Positions 1 through 10,527 of a DNA stretch of 60,000 bases are shown here, one piece after another (position 1 is the first letter of the stretch; the number at the start of each line of letters is the position of its first letter). The stretch comes from Strigamia acuminata. Lineage: Eukaryota > Arthropoda > Chilopoda > Geophilomorpha > Linotaeniidae. Below the pieces are notes generated by a model. It did no database searches and was not told where the DNA came from. It worked only from the letters and a program-made list of their open reading frames with translations. The DNA lies in the NCBI GenBank assembly GCA_949358305.1, contig OX442314.1, forward strand, positions 45,580,581 through 45,640,580, in the 5' to 3' direction. A program made the position numbers and the translations under genes.

Positions 1-190
1 TGCGGAGTGTACACAAGTTAACGTACTTACGTAGAAAATATCCTGAGTCCCTGGTCACTCCTTGCAATTGTGGCGAAGGCTTGATCGGTAGAACGATGTA
101 TTTTTACGTGTCGTATGTTCTGTTTCTGTGTTGGTTCTCCCGTCCCTGTGTGGAGGCAAATTCCTCTGCACAAAGGGAATCCAGCAGGAA
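1..190. repeat. Dispersed repeat family A, partial copy 1
   Basis: This stretch matches 39780-39955 in direct orientation: shared blocks include tatcctgagtccctggt and gaggcaaattcctctgcaca. The third family member at 5185-5790 covers the other part of the unit. The family looks like an LTR or similar retroelement piece, because a TTTATT (AATAAA on the minus strand) sits near one end in the fuller copies. The class cannot be settled from these copies. Confidence 0.6.
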
Positions 191-448
191 TTTTTTATTA
201 AAAAATACCGAATACCGAATACCGTCTTTAGTTCGGTATTGGTATCGGTTTCTTCAGTTAGAGGTCACCGCGATAGTGACATTTATAACACACGTTGAAT
301 GGCATTTCGTCATCGAGTCTCTTCAAATGAATGTATTGGTTGGCTTCTTCGACCAAGTCCTCAAGAACCGTCCGATGGTCGAGGAATTTGTCTTTGGGGC
401 CGTCCATAAATTACGTAATGCAAATTTTTGGATTTTTAAACCCCCCTT

Positions 449-469
449 CCCCCCCCCCCCCCCCCCCCC
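449..469. repeat. Poly-C run (21 C)
   Basis: An uninterrupted run of 21 C follows a CCCCCCTT prefix. Its length may be unreliable in the assembly. Open frames that cross it have no coding support. Confidence 0.8.
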
Positions 470-700
470 GTAACAAGGTCTTAACAAATCCCCCACACCA
501 TCATCGGTCGGAGTTTAACCATATTTGGAGTTCTATTATGACCACCAACCATCTTGGATGTTACGTGTCTCCAGTCCTCTTTCGATGCTTCTCGCAATTT
601 CTCCCTGGTGGTAGAATTTGAAAACCAATTGTTTCGAGCCGCCATGACTGAATCGCGACAACTCTGTTGTCACTCCGGAGAGTAGCAGATTAACTGCAGA

Positions 701-1293
701 ATGGTATCTAAAAATGTGCTGTATTCCGCCTAATAATGCATCATTTTTATTATTTTATATTCTAGAGATGGGATTTTCTCAATCAGACGGTTATTATCTG
801 TTTACTGCTATTAAAAACGGGTTAGCATTTTCTGAACATTTGATGTACGGTAATGATTGCTTAATTTTTGCAACATAAAAGGTCTTGCACTGCAGTGTTA
901 CGAGTGCACCGACATTGAGAATCGCAGAAATTATGAGTACACCTGCACGGGTTATCCACGGCGAAATTGTCAGACAGACAGTGAAAGGTCGTTTTGTGGC
1001 AAAGTTACATTCGGTCATTATTGTTTTGATGTTAGAAAACAAATATTTGTCCACATGATGTGTAACTTTTAACGAAATCTACTGCAGATGAACGTGTAGT
1101 TCGATTTTGTGGGAGATTGAAAAGTACTGTAGGATATCAAGACGAATGCGTGTGCTTACAAAGAGGAGTGGAGCTCTGTCGTTGTTTTAGTAATTGGTGC
1201 AATGGAGGAGACGGCAGAAAACGTCCGATCGTGCTAACTTTATTTACTGCTTTGGTTATATTAAAAATTTTATTAAACATTCTAGCTAATTAA
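701..1293 (+). CDS. Ly6/quiver-like GPI-anchored protein, copy 1 (4 exons)
   Basis: Proposed exons are 701-715, 766-820, 882-1022 and 1088-1293, giving 138 residues. Exons 1-2 give MVSKN plus a hydrophobic signal core (TVIICLLLLKTG) placed directly before LQCYEC, the classic N-terminal start of a three-finger Ly6/quiver fold. Exon 3 carries CYEC, TC, NC and FCGK. Exon 4 carries RFCG, ECVC, CRC and WCNGGD, followed by GRKRP and a hydrophobic C-terminal tail, as expected for GPI attachment. Family knowledge: such proteins are extracellular, disulphide-rich and often modulate channels or receptors. Introns 1-3 are about 50, 61 and 65 nt. The intron 3 donor (T|GTTTT) is weak; it was chosen because it is the simplest conserved donor with the right phase in all three paralogues. 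The specific function is unknown. Confidence 0.72.
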
Positions 1294-1344
1294 TTTCTTT
1301 ATCTCTTTTATGATAAACATGTCGTGCTCGGTCTTCTCATTTCG

Positions 1345-1475
1345 AACCGGTTGCCACTCGACCAGGATTCCATTCAACCGATTTTTTTTTGACCAGGAAT
1401 ATTTTCGACCAGGATTTTTTTCGACCAGGATTTCTGTCGACCGGGATTCCTTTCGCCTGGAAAAATTTTCGACAT
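1345..1475. repeat. Minisatellite array, left arm (TCGACCAGGATT units)
   Basis: Degenerate 16-19 bp units with core tcgaccaggattt repeat about six times. The reverse-complement array lies at 3296-3525, so the two form an inverted pair about 1.8 kb apart. Inverted arrays of short tandem repeats are typical of foldback-type elements; assigning this pair to that class is inference. Confidence 0.6.
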
Positions 1476-1915
1476 GGTTGAAAAAAATCCTGCATTTTAA
1501 TATTGTGTTTTTAAAGGCTTTTATTTAACTTGACTTGAACGTTGTGTGTGTGTGTGTGTGTGGTTCAACGTCCGGTCACGTGACCTGAAAAGTAACTTTT
1601 CAATCCGCAGCGCCACCTGGCGGAACCCGTGTCCTTTAATGGAGGCTAAAATGTTCGTGGCGAAACGAAAAATGCTGTTTTCTAATTACTATGTCGAAAT
1701 GAGATTTGTAAATTTTGAAACCAGTCTCATTCGACTGGAAATCAAAATTTGCACCTGCCTGTATCTTTTTTTAAAACATATTATTAAGAAAACGTACTTT
1801 GTTGAAAGTTTTTTGGCACGATCACGGCAATCATCACCAAACAATCTGGGGTAGTAGCGCACTCTGGCGGCGATTTGAAGCACTAATAAAAAAGCCTTTT
1901 TCCAAAACGTAGTTT

Positions 1916-2425
1916 TAGACTTCTAAACCTGATGTTTAGAAAGTCTCATGAAACGGTTCTGTCTGTCTGTCCGTCCGTCCGTCCGTCGTCAACGATTCCG
2001 CAAAAACTATAGCAGCTAGAGCAAAACGGACAACGGCATTAAATTCAGCATGCTTATATTATTATTGTAAGGTATTTTCAGATTTCTTGGACCTCCGGTT
2101 GAATTAATAAACCGGTTTTAGTGCACTTTTAGCCGTCTAATAATACTACTTCCGTCCTGCACAGGAAGTTGTAACATTGTACTAGCGCCACCTGGCGGAT
2201 CCCGTGAGCCATACGTTGCGATACGTTTTCCGCGCGATTTATTTCCCGATTGTAGCAAACCCGGATGCAACAATTCCGCAGCATATCATTTCAAATTTTG
2301 GTGGGATTTTGTTTGTTGTTGCTTTATATTGGCAAAAAAAAAAATTTTTTTTTTTTTTAAATTACTTTATTTTCTTTTATTTCGGTGTTTTATTTAGGGA
2401 CAAAAGGACAGGGTTTAGAAGTCTA
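1916..2425. mobile_element. MITE-like element, copy 1
   Basis: The ends are tagacttctaaacc and its inverse gggtttagaagtcta. The interior has GTCC/GTCT microsatellite (about 1960-1986) and the block aaaactatagcagcta, repeated in the adjacent copy at 2480-3151. There is no coding capacity. The element lies between the inverted minisatellite arms. Confidence 0.55.
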
Positions 2426-2479
2426 ATATGTAATGCTTCCCTGCATTACAAATCCCAGCTTGTTTTATATTTACTTGTT

Positions 2480-3151
2480 TAGACTTCTAAACCTGATGTT
2501 TAGAAAGTCTCATGAAACGGTTCCACAAAAACTATAGCAGCTAAAGCCAAACGGACAACGGCAATAAATTCAGCGTACCTGTATTAGTATCCTAGGGTCT
2601 TTTCGCAATTTTCCGACCTCCGGTTGAATTAATAAACACAATTTTGTACACTTTTAGCTGTCTAATAATATTACTTCCGTCCGTTGTAACATTCTACTAG
2701 CGCCACCTGGCGGATTCCGTGAGCCATGAAATCTTCGTCGCGATACGTTTTTTGATGTTTACTATATGGAGATGAGGTTAAAAAATTCTGAAACCAAGCC
2801 CAATCGATTGGAAATCCAAATCTGCATGACCCTGTATATTTTTTATTTTGATTTGGTTGAAAAAAAAAGATTGTTACGTTTGATGAAATTCTGCAACCGC
2901 ATGGCAAATTCAGTGGGAAATTTGAAAAAGACCGATTTTTAAAACTGAACAATTTGAATGTTTAAATCAAGTTTCCTACGTGTAATTTGCCGCAAAACAA
3001 GGGCGTGGTATGTTTTTTAATTAAATGCAGTTAAAAATGAAAAAACAGCAAATTACGACGAATATTGGAATAACGCGCATTGCAGTGAAGCCCCCCATCT
3101 CCTAACAACAGATCGTAGCAGAAGAACACGCGGACAGGGTTTAGAAGTCTA
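2480..3151. mobile_element. MITE-like element, copy 2
   Basis: Same termini (tagacttctaaacc / gggtttagaagtcta) and same internal blocks as 1916-2425, with a different centre. Both copies are followed by the same atatgtaatgcttccctgcat tail, so the true unit may extend a little past the inverted ends. Non-coding. Confidence 0.55.
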
Positions 3152-3295
3152 ATATGTAATGCTTCCCTGCATTACAGATGTTTACTTGTTTTTTTTTTAT
3201 CATTTTTGTTTATTTTTGACTTTTTTTGTAGTTGATTTATCATGTTTTGGTGTTTTATCATCATTTTGTTTCATTTTTAATGTTTATTTTCTTGT

Positions 3296-3525
3296 TTTCG
3301 ACTAGGATTCGTTTCATCCAAGTCGAAAATAATCCTGGTCGAAAGAAATCCTGGTTGAGAGGAATTCTGATCGAAATTGTTCCTAATCGACAGAAATCCT
3401 GATCGAGAGAATTCCTGATCGAAAACATTAGCGGTCGAAAAATATCAGATTGAAAATAATCCGGTCGAAATTTGTCCAGTCGAAAATATTACTGGTCGAA
3501 AGGAATCCAGTGGAAAAAATTCCAC
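3296..3525. repeat. Minisatellite array, right arm (GGTCGAAA..AATCCT units)
   Basis: A tandem degenerate array of about 18-bp units, reverse-complementary to the array at 1345-1475. Together they bracket the two MITE copies. Confidence 0.6.
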
Positions 3526-3590
3526 CGTGCCGGGGCGGCTTCGGTAATGGCGTTTGAGGTCCCAACCAAACTTATTAACCATATTTGGAG

Positions 3591-4321
3591 TAGGGTTGCA
3601 CCGAATATTAAAAAAGCCGAATAACCGAATACCGAATATTCGGAACCGAATACAGTGGCCGAATATTCGGTATTCGGCCGAATAACCGAATAATAAAAAA
3701 TAATACACATTTGCGGTGATAAAAGTTATTTTAGTGTGGGAGAAGTTAGTTTATTGTGGAAAAGTGTTTTTTCATCGTAGAAAAAAGCCATTTTATGTCG
3801 TTGTTATGTTTAAAAAGTCAAATTTGCTATAAAAATTCCGTTAAAATTGCAAATTTTAATGTAAAAATGGCTTTTTAATTGTAAAAACTGCAATTTTTAT
3901 GTAAAAATGACATTTTAAATGTAAAAACGTCATTTTAAACGTAAAAACGTCATCTTAAACATAAAAACGTCACTTTTTCACCGTAAAAATGATTTTTTTC
4001 ACCGTAAAAATGACTTTTTCCCCATATAATGACTTTGTAAAGCCAAAATTAAAATTATTTTGTCAAAATTGCATTTTTTCATCAAAAAATGTAAACTTTT
4101 CTGATGAAATGCAATTTATATAGTAGAAACTACTTAAAATAATCAGTATTTATCCTAAAAAGGCGAAACTTTCCATTGAAATGTGCAAGTTATTCTAATT
4201 TTCTAATTATTATGTATTCGGCCGAATATTAGGTTGATATTCGGCCGAATACTTAATATTCGGTTTTTTGGCCGAATAGGCCGAATAACCGAATATAAAC
4301 CGAATATTCGGTGCAACCCTA
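3591..4321. mobile_element. hAT-like MITE with 8-bp TSD
   Basis: The termini are inverted (TAGGGTTGCACCGAATATT / AATATTCGGTGCAACCCTA) with many subterminal CCGAATA motifs. The 8-bp duplication atttggag lies at 3583-3590 and 4322-4329. The matching unoccupied site is present at about 519-600 upstream of Ly6 copy 1 (atatttggagttctattatg), which shows that this is an insertion. The interior has short repeats (gtaaaaatgactttt types) and no ORF. An 8-bp TSD fits the hAT superfamily. Confidence 0.85.
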
Positions 4322-4552
4322 ATTTGGAGTTTTATTATGACCACCAACCATCTTGGATGTTACGTGTCTCCAGTCCTCTTTATTTGGTTCTCTTTTTTTT
4401 CTAGCCATTTATTTAATGAAACTAAAAACAAATGAGATGCTTCTCGCAACTTCTCCCTGGTGGTAGAATTTGAAAACCAATTGTTTCGAGCCGCCATGAC
4501 TGAATCGCGACAACTCTGTTGTCACTCCGGAGAGTAGCAGATTAACTGCAGA

Positions 4553-5145
4553 ATGGTATTGAAAAATGTGCTGTATTCCGCCTAATAATACATCATTTTT
4601 ATTATTTTATATTCTAGAGATGGGATTTTCTCAATCAGACGGTTATTATCTGTTTACTGCTATTAAAAACGGGTTAGCATTTTCTGAACATTTGATGTAC
4701 GGTAATGATTGCTTAATTTTTGCAACATAAAAGGTCTTGGACTGCAGTGTTACGAGTGCACCGACATTGAGAATCGCAGAAATTATGAGTACACCTGCAC
4801 GGGTTATCCACGGCGAAATTGTCAGAGAGACAGTCCAAAATCGTTTTGTGGCAAAGTTGTATTCGGTCATTATTGTTTTTATGTGAGAAAACAAATATTT
4901 GTACACATGATGTGTAACTTTTAACGAAATCTACTGTAGATGAACATATAGTTCGATTTTGTGGGAAAGTGAAAAGCGCTTTTGGACATGAAGACGAATG
5001 CTTTTTCGTACAAAACGGAGTGGAGCTCTGTCGTTGTTTTACTAATTGGTGCAACGGAGGAGACGGCAGAAAACGTCCGGTCGTGCTAACTTTATTTGCT
5101 GCTTTGTTCATATTAAAACTGTTATTAAACATTCAAGCTAATTAA
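4553..5145 (+). CDS. Ly6/quiver-like GPI-anchored protein, copy 2 (4 exons)
   Basis: The exons, 4553-4567, 4618-4672, 4734-4874 and 4940-5145, align to copy 1 at a constant offset of 3852 with no indel. The signal core TVIICLLLLKTG, CYEC, FCGK, RFCG, CRC, WCNGGD and hydrophobic tail are all kept. One difference stands out: the CVC pair of copies 1 and 3 is CFF here, removing one cysteine. The other coding differences read as substitutions without stops, which suggests a maintained gene. The intron 3 donor is uncertain as in copy 1. Confidence 0.72.
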
Positions 5146-5184
5146 TTTCTTTATTTCTTGGATTATGCAAATGTATAAGATAAA

Positions 5185-5790
5185 ATGAACAATATATTTA
5201 TTCAACCCGAAGGGTACAAATAAAGTATCTGGTAATAATAAAGAACGAAGTGGTCTTCACTACAGCGTGGTCCAAGATGGCTCTCTTCTTACGGAATAAA
5301 TATCTGTTCATGTTCTTCATCTTGCTGAGTGGATTCCCTGCTGCATTTGGGCATTTAATTGTGGTAATTAAGTCTCGTCTCTTGCGGCATGGGACGTCTT
5401 CGGAGCGGCTTGGTAATGGCGTCTTGTCGTTCTTGTTGGTCCTTTTGGACTCATGCTTTTCGTGCGAGTGGAATGCTTTTGCGAGACTTATATCCGTGCT
5501 GTTGTCTAGGGTTTGGTGTTGTATCCGGCGATGCACACAGCGGCGGATGATTCTTCTTCCCGGCGATACGCACAGCGGCGGGAAAATCGTCTTGACACCA
5601 CAGTTTAGGCTTAAGAGGCTGTTTTCCTCGTAACTCGCTAAGTGTGGTTTGCCAAAGTGATGGTTAGTTTAATACGTAGCTAACACTATGAAGGTGTATA
5701 CAAAATAACGTTATTCTGTTGCGGAGGACTGCAACAGACGCGGGCGAGACTCAGGGGCAGCTGGTCACAATGCCGTAAGATTACTACTAA
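5185..5790. repeat. Dispersed repeat family A, copy 2
   Basis: Similar to 39331-39800. Shared blocks include atttattcaacccgaagg-like sequence, two cggcgatacacacagcggcgg motifs and ggctgttttcct. It starts just past Ly6 copy 2 and ends near 5790. The open frames inside (for example 5250-5633) are not conserved in the copy at 39 kb and are not called as genes. Confidence 0.6.
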
Positions 5791-5899
5791 TTGAATTGAA
5801 TTTAATTTAATTTAATTGATAGATTACATGTGATTATTTATAACAGAAACATAATATTTTAATTTTAAAAAAGTCAGGATTTTCTTCACTCCAATTTGA

Positions 5900-6358
5900 T
5901 TAATCTTCGCACTTGCAGGTTCCATCCATCCATCCATGTTTGGTCACCGTCGTTTTAGTATACGTGTATAAAGTTGTCTTTTTCGGACGAGAAGACCAGC
6001 ACGTAATATATTTGCAAATATTTTCCAACCCCACTTCTTTCGTTGCTGCAATAAATAAATTAAACATAATATAATGAAATACGATACAATTTAATACAAT
6101 ACCGCAAAATCTAGAGGCCGTTGGAGCAAGCACGTCCGTCATGCATTTGGGATAAAAAGTTTCCCATTTGGTGATGGTGACATTTTTATCTTTATAAGGA
6201 AAAGCGAAAGCGAATTCACAGAACTCATCCGTTTCTTTACAAATGGCTACTAATCTCCAGTTTAGATCCAACTCCTCTATAACTTTGTCCTGGCTCACTG
6301 CATTCGTGCAGCAAAAACAAGAAAAACCCAAAACCAAATAAACGACCAACAAATTCAT
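5900..6358 (-). CDS. Secreted 8-cysteine protein (2 exons)
   Basis: Exon 1 is 6103-6358 and exon 2 is 5900-6045, separated by a 57-nt GTATTG...TTGCAG intron. The intron length is a multiple of three and it has no stop, so the frame also stays open unspliced. The spliced product is 133 residues. It starts with a strong signal peptide (MNLLVVYLVLGFSCFCCTNA). After about residue 22 there are eight cysteines (IC, FC, KC, FC, IC, TC, TC, KC) and a C-terminal GTCKCED. I do not recognise the family. It lies antisense between Ly6-like copies 2 and 3 and is probably secreted; its function is unknown. Confidence 0.6.
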   Translation of the reverse strand: MNLLVVYLVLGFSCFCCTNAVSQDKVIEELDLNWRLVAICKETDEFCEFAFAFPYKDKNVTITKWETFYPKCMTDVLAPTASRFCGIVLNCIVFHYIMFNLFIAATKEVGLENICKYITCWSSRPKKTTLYTYTKTTVTKHGWMDGTCKCED

Positions 6359-6707
6359 TTTCAGACAGCTGGTTGAGATGAATTCGTGGATAAAAGTGTA
6401 TTAGACGTAGATAAGTGTGCAGCGTATCCTGTCTACAGTAATTAATTTCTATTGCTTTCCAAACAATAGCTGCACCCAATAAACGCTACATTATTCATCA
6501 CATTTTCAATGGTTTAAAATATTTGCAAACAATTACAACAAATCAATAAAATGAAAAGAATTCATCAACAATATAACCTTTTTTTGTAGACATTTATTTA
6601 TTTATTTCTCCCTGGTGGTAGAATTTGAAAACCAATTGTTTAGAGCCGCCATGACTGAATCGCGACAACCCTGTTGTCACTCGGGAGAGTAGCAGATTAA
6701 CTACAGA

Positions 6708-7312
6708 ATGGTATCTAAAAATGTGCTGTATTCCGCCTAATAATGCATCATTTTTATTATTTTATATTCTAGAGATGGGATTTCCTCAATCAGACGGTTA
6801 TTATCTGTTTACTGCTAATAGAAACGGGTTAGCATTTTCTGAACATTCAAAACATTTGATGTACGGTAATAATTACTTAATTTTTACAACATATAAGGTC
6901 TTGCACTGAAGTGTTACGATTGCACCGACATTAAGAATCGCAGAAGCTATGAGAACAGCTGCTCGGCTTATCCACGGCGATATTGTCAGAAAGACAGTGA
7001 AAGCTCGTTTTGCGGCAAAATGGCAATCGGTCATTATTGTTTTTATGTTAGAAAACAAATATGTGTACACTTGATGCGTAATTTTTAACGAAATCTACTG
7101 CAGATGACACTGTAGTTCGATTTTGTGGGAGCTTGAAAAATGCTTTTGGATATCAAGACGAATGCGTGTGCTTAGAAAACGGAGTGGAGCTCTGTCGTTG
7201 TTTTAGTAATTGGTGCAACGGAGGAGACGGCAGAAAACGTCCGGTCGTGCTAACGTTATTTACTGCTTTGGTTATATTAAAATTTTTATTAAACATTCAA
7301 TTAATTAATTAA
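6708..7312 (+). CDS. Ly6/quiver-like GPI-anchored protein, copy 3 (4 exons)
   Basis: The exons are 6708-6722, 6773-6827, 6898-7038 and 7104-7312. Intron 2 is 9 nt longer than in copies 1 and 2, but the exon frames are unchanged. The protein keeps the signal core (TVIICLLLIETG), CYDC, FCGK, RFCG, ECVC, CRC, WCNGGD and the hydrophobic tail, which ends INQ-less as QLIN. It is the most diverged of the three (CYDC for CYEC, KMAIGH for KVTFGH) yet has no stop or frameshift. The intron 3 donor is uncertain as in copy 1. Confidence 0.72.
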
Positions 7313-7584
7313 TTTCTTTATCTCTTTTATGGTAACATTAAATAATCACACAACAAAGTTTGCTGGTATTTATCAATATGGAGTATCGTCGTAAGCCGTG
7401 TTTTTGCGTTTGTAAACCCCGTTTAAAAAAATGGAGGCACATTAAGTGAAGAGAATAAAAGTACACGTATAAGTATGAAATAAAAACGTGATTACTAAAC
7501 GTCTGAGCGACGTTACTTGTAGATTACGTATATATTTGACCTATTTTAATGGTTAATGTCATTCACTCGTTGTTGTTTGTTGTG
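7313..7584 (+). promoter_or_regulatory. Putative RPB4 5' flank and promoter
   Basis: No coding signal is seen. A TATA-like TATATATTT lies at 7529-7537, about 48 nt upstream of the chosen RPB4 start, with a TCATTC initiator-like motif near 7559. The frame upstream of the chosen ATG (from 7549) is open, but translation from there would add a hydrophobic stretch foreign to RPB4. Promoter assignment is tentative. Confidence 0.3.
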
Positions 7585-7765
7585 ATGGCGTGTTTTAACA
7601 GTCAGGCACAAACTGAGCAGCCGGAAGACGACGCTTCGCAGCTTCAGTTTCCGAAGGAGTTTGAAAAGGCGGAACCGCTTCTGTTATCCGAAGTGCATAT
7701 CATGTTGGCGCACCGGAAAAAACAAAATGAAAGCGTTGAAGAGGGACAGGAATTGTCGGAAGTGT
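7585..7765 (+). CDS. RPB4: RNA polymerase II subunit RPB4, 5' part (gene interrupted)
   Basis: Encodes the N-terminal 60 residues of RPB4, the stalk subunit that pairs with RPB7 on Pol II in the nucleus. Recognisable family sequence includes [29 protein letters not shown] and QNES...QELSEV. The ATG at 7585 (MACFNSQ) is chosen because with it the total length across the insertion is 142 residues, the usual metazoan RPB4 length. The frame stops being RPB4 at 7765, where an LTR begins; the continuing genomic frame hits TGA almost at once. The 3' part resumes at 15795 in the same frame. The coding part shows no intron. Confidence 0.9.
7762..7765. repeat. Target-site duplication GTGT, left
   Basis: GTGT at 7762-7765 is repeated at 15791-15794 immediately outside the other LTR. 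Removing the element plus one GTGT restores the RPB4 reading frame exactly. Confidence 0.9.
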
Positions 7766-9897
7766 TGTGACGGAATAAACTTAGGCATGGATATATGATT
7801 AGTATAATATGAAGGAATAACTAAGGGGTAAAGTTAGGCTGTACTGCAATGGCAATTACAGTAAGGCGGGAAAGGAATCTCTTGAGTGACGTGAGTCACT
7901 TGAGAGGTAAAGGGGGTCGCTGGCAAGTGACCACAAATAATCTAGAGGCTAGACAGGTATAAAACAGTGAGATAACATAAATAAATGGAGAATAAATATC
8001 TGACTTCGTGAAATATGCGACATATAAATTGATAGATGAATGTAGTTAACTATGAATAATATTGAGCCAACACAAGTGTGTAAACTATAATAAAGCTAAT
8101 TTATTAGCGAGTCCAAATGATCATTAAACCATAATCCAAAATACATACATATATACAAATACACAAGCGCTATAAACAAGGCCTCCAATAATCATTGGGG
8201 TAATACAAAGACATATCAAAAGGTAAATACGCTGACAAAACTAGAGCATTGGGAGGCATGAGGAATTCATGGCCCAAGGCAAAAGGGGGACTTGAACAGG
8301 AGTGAAAGAGAAGCGCTCTTTTAATTACGCTGAAACTGTAGTTTAAGGGGATTAAAAGGGGACATTTAAAATGGCGGCTCAATCGAGGCTTTGATTGCAA
8401 TTCGGTTCGGTGTGGCTTTAATAACGATGTCGTCACAAATAATGCATTGACTTTGAAGAAAGCCAATGCTGCCTAAAACTTAATTGTTCAATTAAAGCAA
8501 GATCTAAAACAAGAGTGTAAACTCTTGATTAAGCGGTTTGGTGGGTGAAAGACCCAAGAGTTGGCTATGAGAATGGCAACATGTCATTGAATAGGCCTAA
8601 CCAAGAGTAGAGCAGTTCTGCTAAACCAGAGGTTCACATTGACTGGATACATCATTTAATGGCTAGGTTCTTGGCTAACAAGTGCAAGGGGTTTGTGAGC
8701 GAGTGCTCGAGAAAGAGAAAGACAACTACACATATTTAGGTGTAACTCAGATTGCTCTGAGTTCAAATGTCTATGCGTAACAACTTTCAGGAGAAGGCTG
8801 ACTAGCGCATTTAGGACTAAGCATAAATGCAAAGTAATGCTACGCCATTGAGAACCATAGCAAAGGTAAGGGAAGTTACTATTAAATTAATAGCAAGTTC
8901 TTATAGCAAGTAGAAGGATTGATTGACTAACAATGGACAACAAAAGGACTAAGCCGAACTAATAAATCTCCCTCAACTTAGCAACAATTGACCACTTCAA
9001 TGGGAATCCACTGAAGTAATTCTAATTACCAATTTGAGAGCAATAAATGAAATAAGGCTTACCAGTACTTTGATTCCGCGGTCCAGGGTCATTGAATCCA
9101 GTGTCAAAAGGGTTGTGGAATTTTGGCGGGAAAATCCACCAACAAAGCCAGGGCGGCAAAGTTGGAGTAGAGGCAACAAAACCTATCTTTTCTCCTTCAT
9201 CTTCACCTCCATTGCCATCCTACTTCCCCCAGCTGTCAACTGCAGGAAGTTTTACATCTCAACCCAGTAATCGAATACCAAATAGGCTCGGATGTTGCTC
9301 GTAGGGCAACCAACTAAAGCGAGATAGTGCGTCAAAACCTTGACGCACAACATAAGTCAAAGCCAAAGGCAAGAACAAAATGTGTAAAGTCAAAATATAT
9401 GGGCAAAATCTGTGTAGGAAGCTTTGAACAAAGCTTATATAGACAAACCAAACAATACCTCATTGGAATGGAACCAATGGGGTAAATAGACCAATGACAA
9501 ATGAGAGCTATCTCATTAGTATGAAGCGGGAAAGCTTCACAAAGCAAATACCTCATTAGAATGTAAACAAGGAGGAGTGCATAAGGGGTCAAGAGTTCTC
9601 TTGGCCTTTGTAAGGTCACTCTCTCTAATGTTTAGAAACAACACAAGGGGAAGTAAACAACATAGTCGCTCAGTCTTGGCTTCACTGTATAGTGACTCAT
9701 CCAAGATGGCGACTGGTGCAATAACACACTATAAACTGTAAGAAAATGCTTATGGCCGTGAGCCAGTGGCTCACTTATAGCGCCTAGGACTCATATAATA
9801 TAAAAGTAAATTAAAGAATTCAACTTAAAACCTTGAATTAAATATAAATAGTTTTATTTATCTTTAACCAAAACTACGGTATTTTGGTACCGTCACA
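7766..9897 (-). repeat. LTR (3' LTR of the minus-strand element)
   Basis: Matches 13659-15790 over its whole length as far as read by eye; all short open frames are identical in both. Starts TGTGACGG, ends CCGTCACA. Unusually long for an LTR. No gene lies inside it. Confidence 0.92.
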
Positions 9898-10527
9898 CGT
9901 GCTCCGGAAAAGAGTGCGTGCGTCCTACGCATGCATTAATGGAACTGAAACTTAAAATTACCAAGGAATACTAGTCAAATGTGAAGAGAGAAAATTATTC
10001 TGGAAGTGAAGACTCCCGTAAAAACTCTCCGGTGTGTTCCACACCGTTACAAAAGGGTAGTGAATAGTCACCTATTATAAAAAGAAGTACATGGATGCTA
10101 GTAACGTTATAAAAGTAGTAAGATAAAGGAAATATTTTAAAATACATAAGTTGGTCTAGCAATGGCCAAACATATAAAGAAGGTTGGAGTTTTCACTCAA
10201 AAAGCAAAGTTAAAACAAAATAAGTCGTAATAATGAATAGAATCGCCAATCAAATTAAATTTACTAATAATTAATTCAAATTCAAGTGAGTAATAGGAAT
10301 ACAAATAGAATTATTTTAAAAGAACACACGTTTAAACTTAAGAAAATTCTTTCGAATTAAAAAGGTTAAACACTATATTATTATTATAAGATCGAGTGAA
10401 ACAAGTAAATACACATTGATAAAACAAAAATTATAGTTACAGAAAGTATAAAAACATTTACAACCGGAGTAAAATGCGGGATAATAAAATAAGAAGTTAG
10501 AAAAATAATAAATTCGTCGCATTCTCA

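Noticed and set aside
1062-1087. 26-nt intron in the Ly6-like gene
   Set aside because: GT-AG and phase fit, but 26 nt is below the usual metazoan minimum, and a 65-nt alternative in the same phase gives the expected 'FCGK...V.RFC' spacing.
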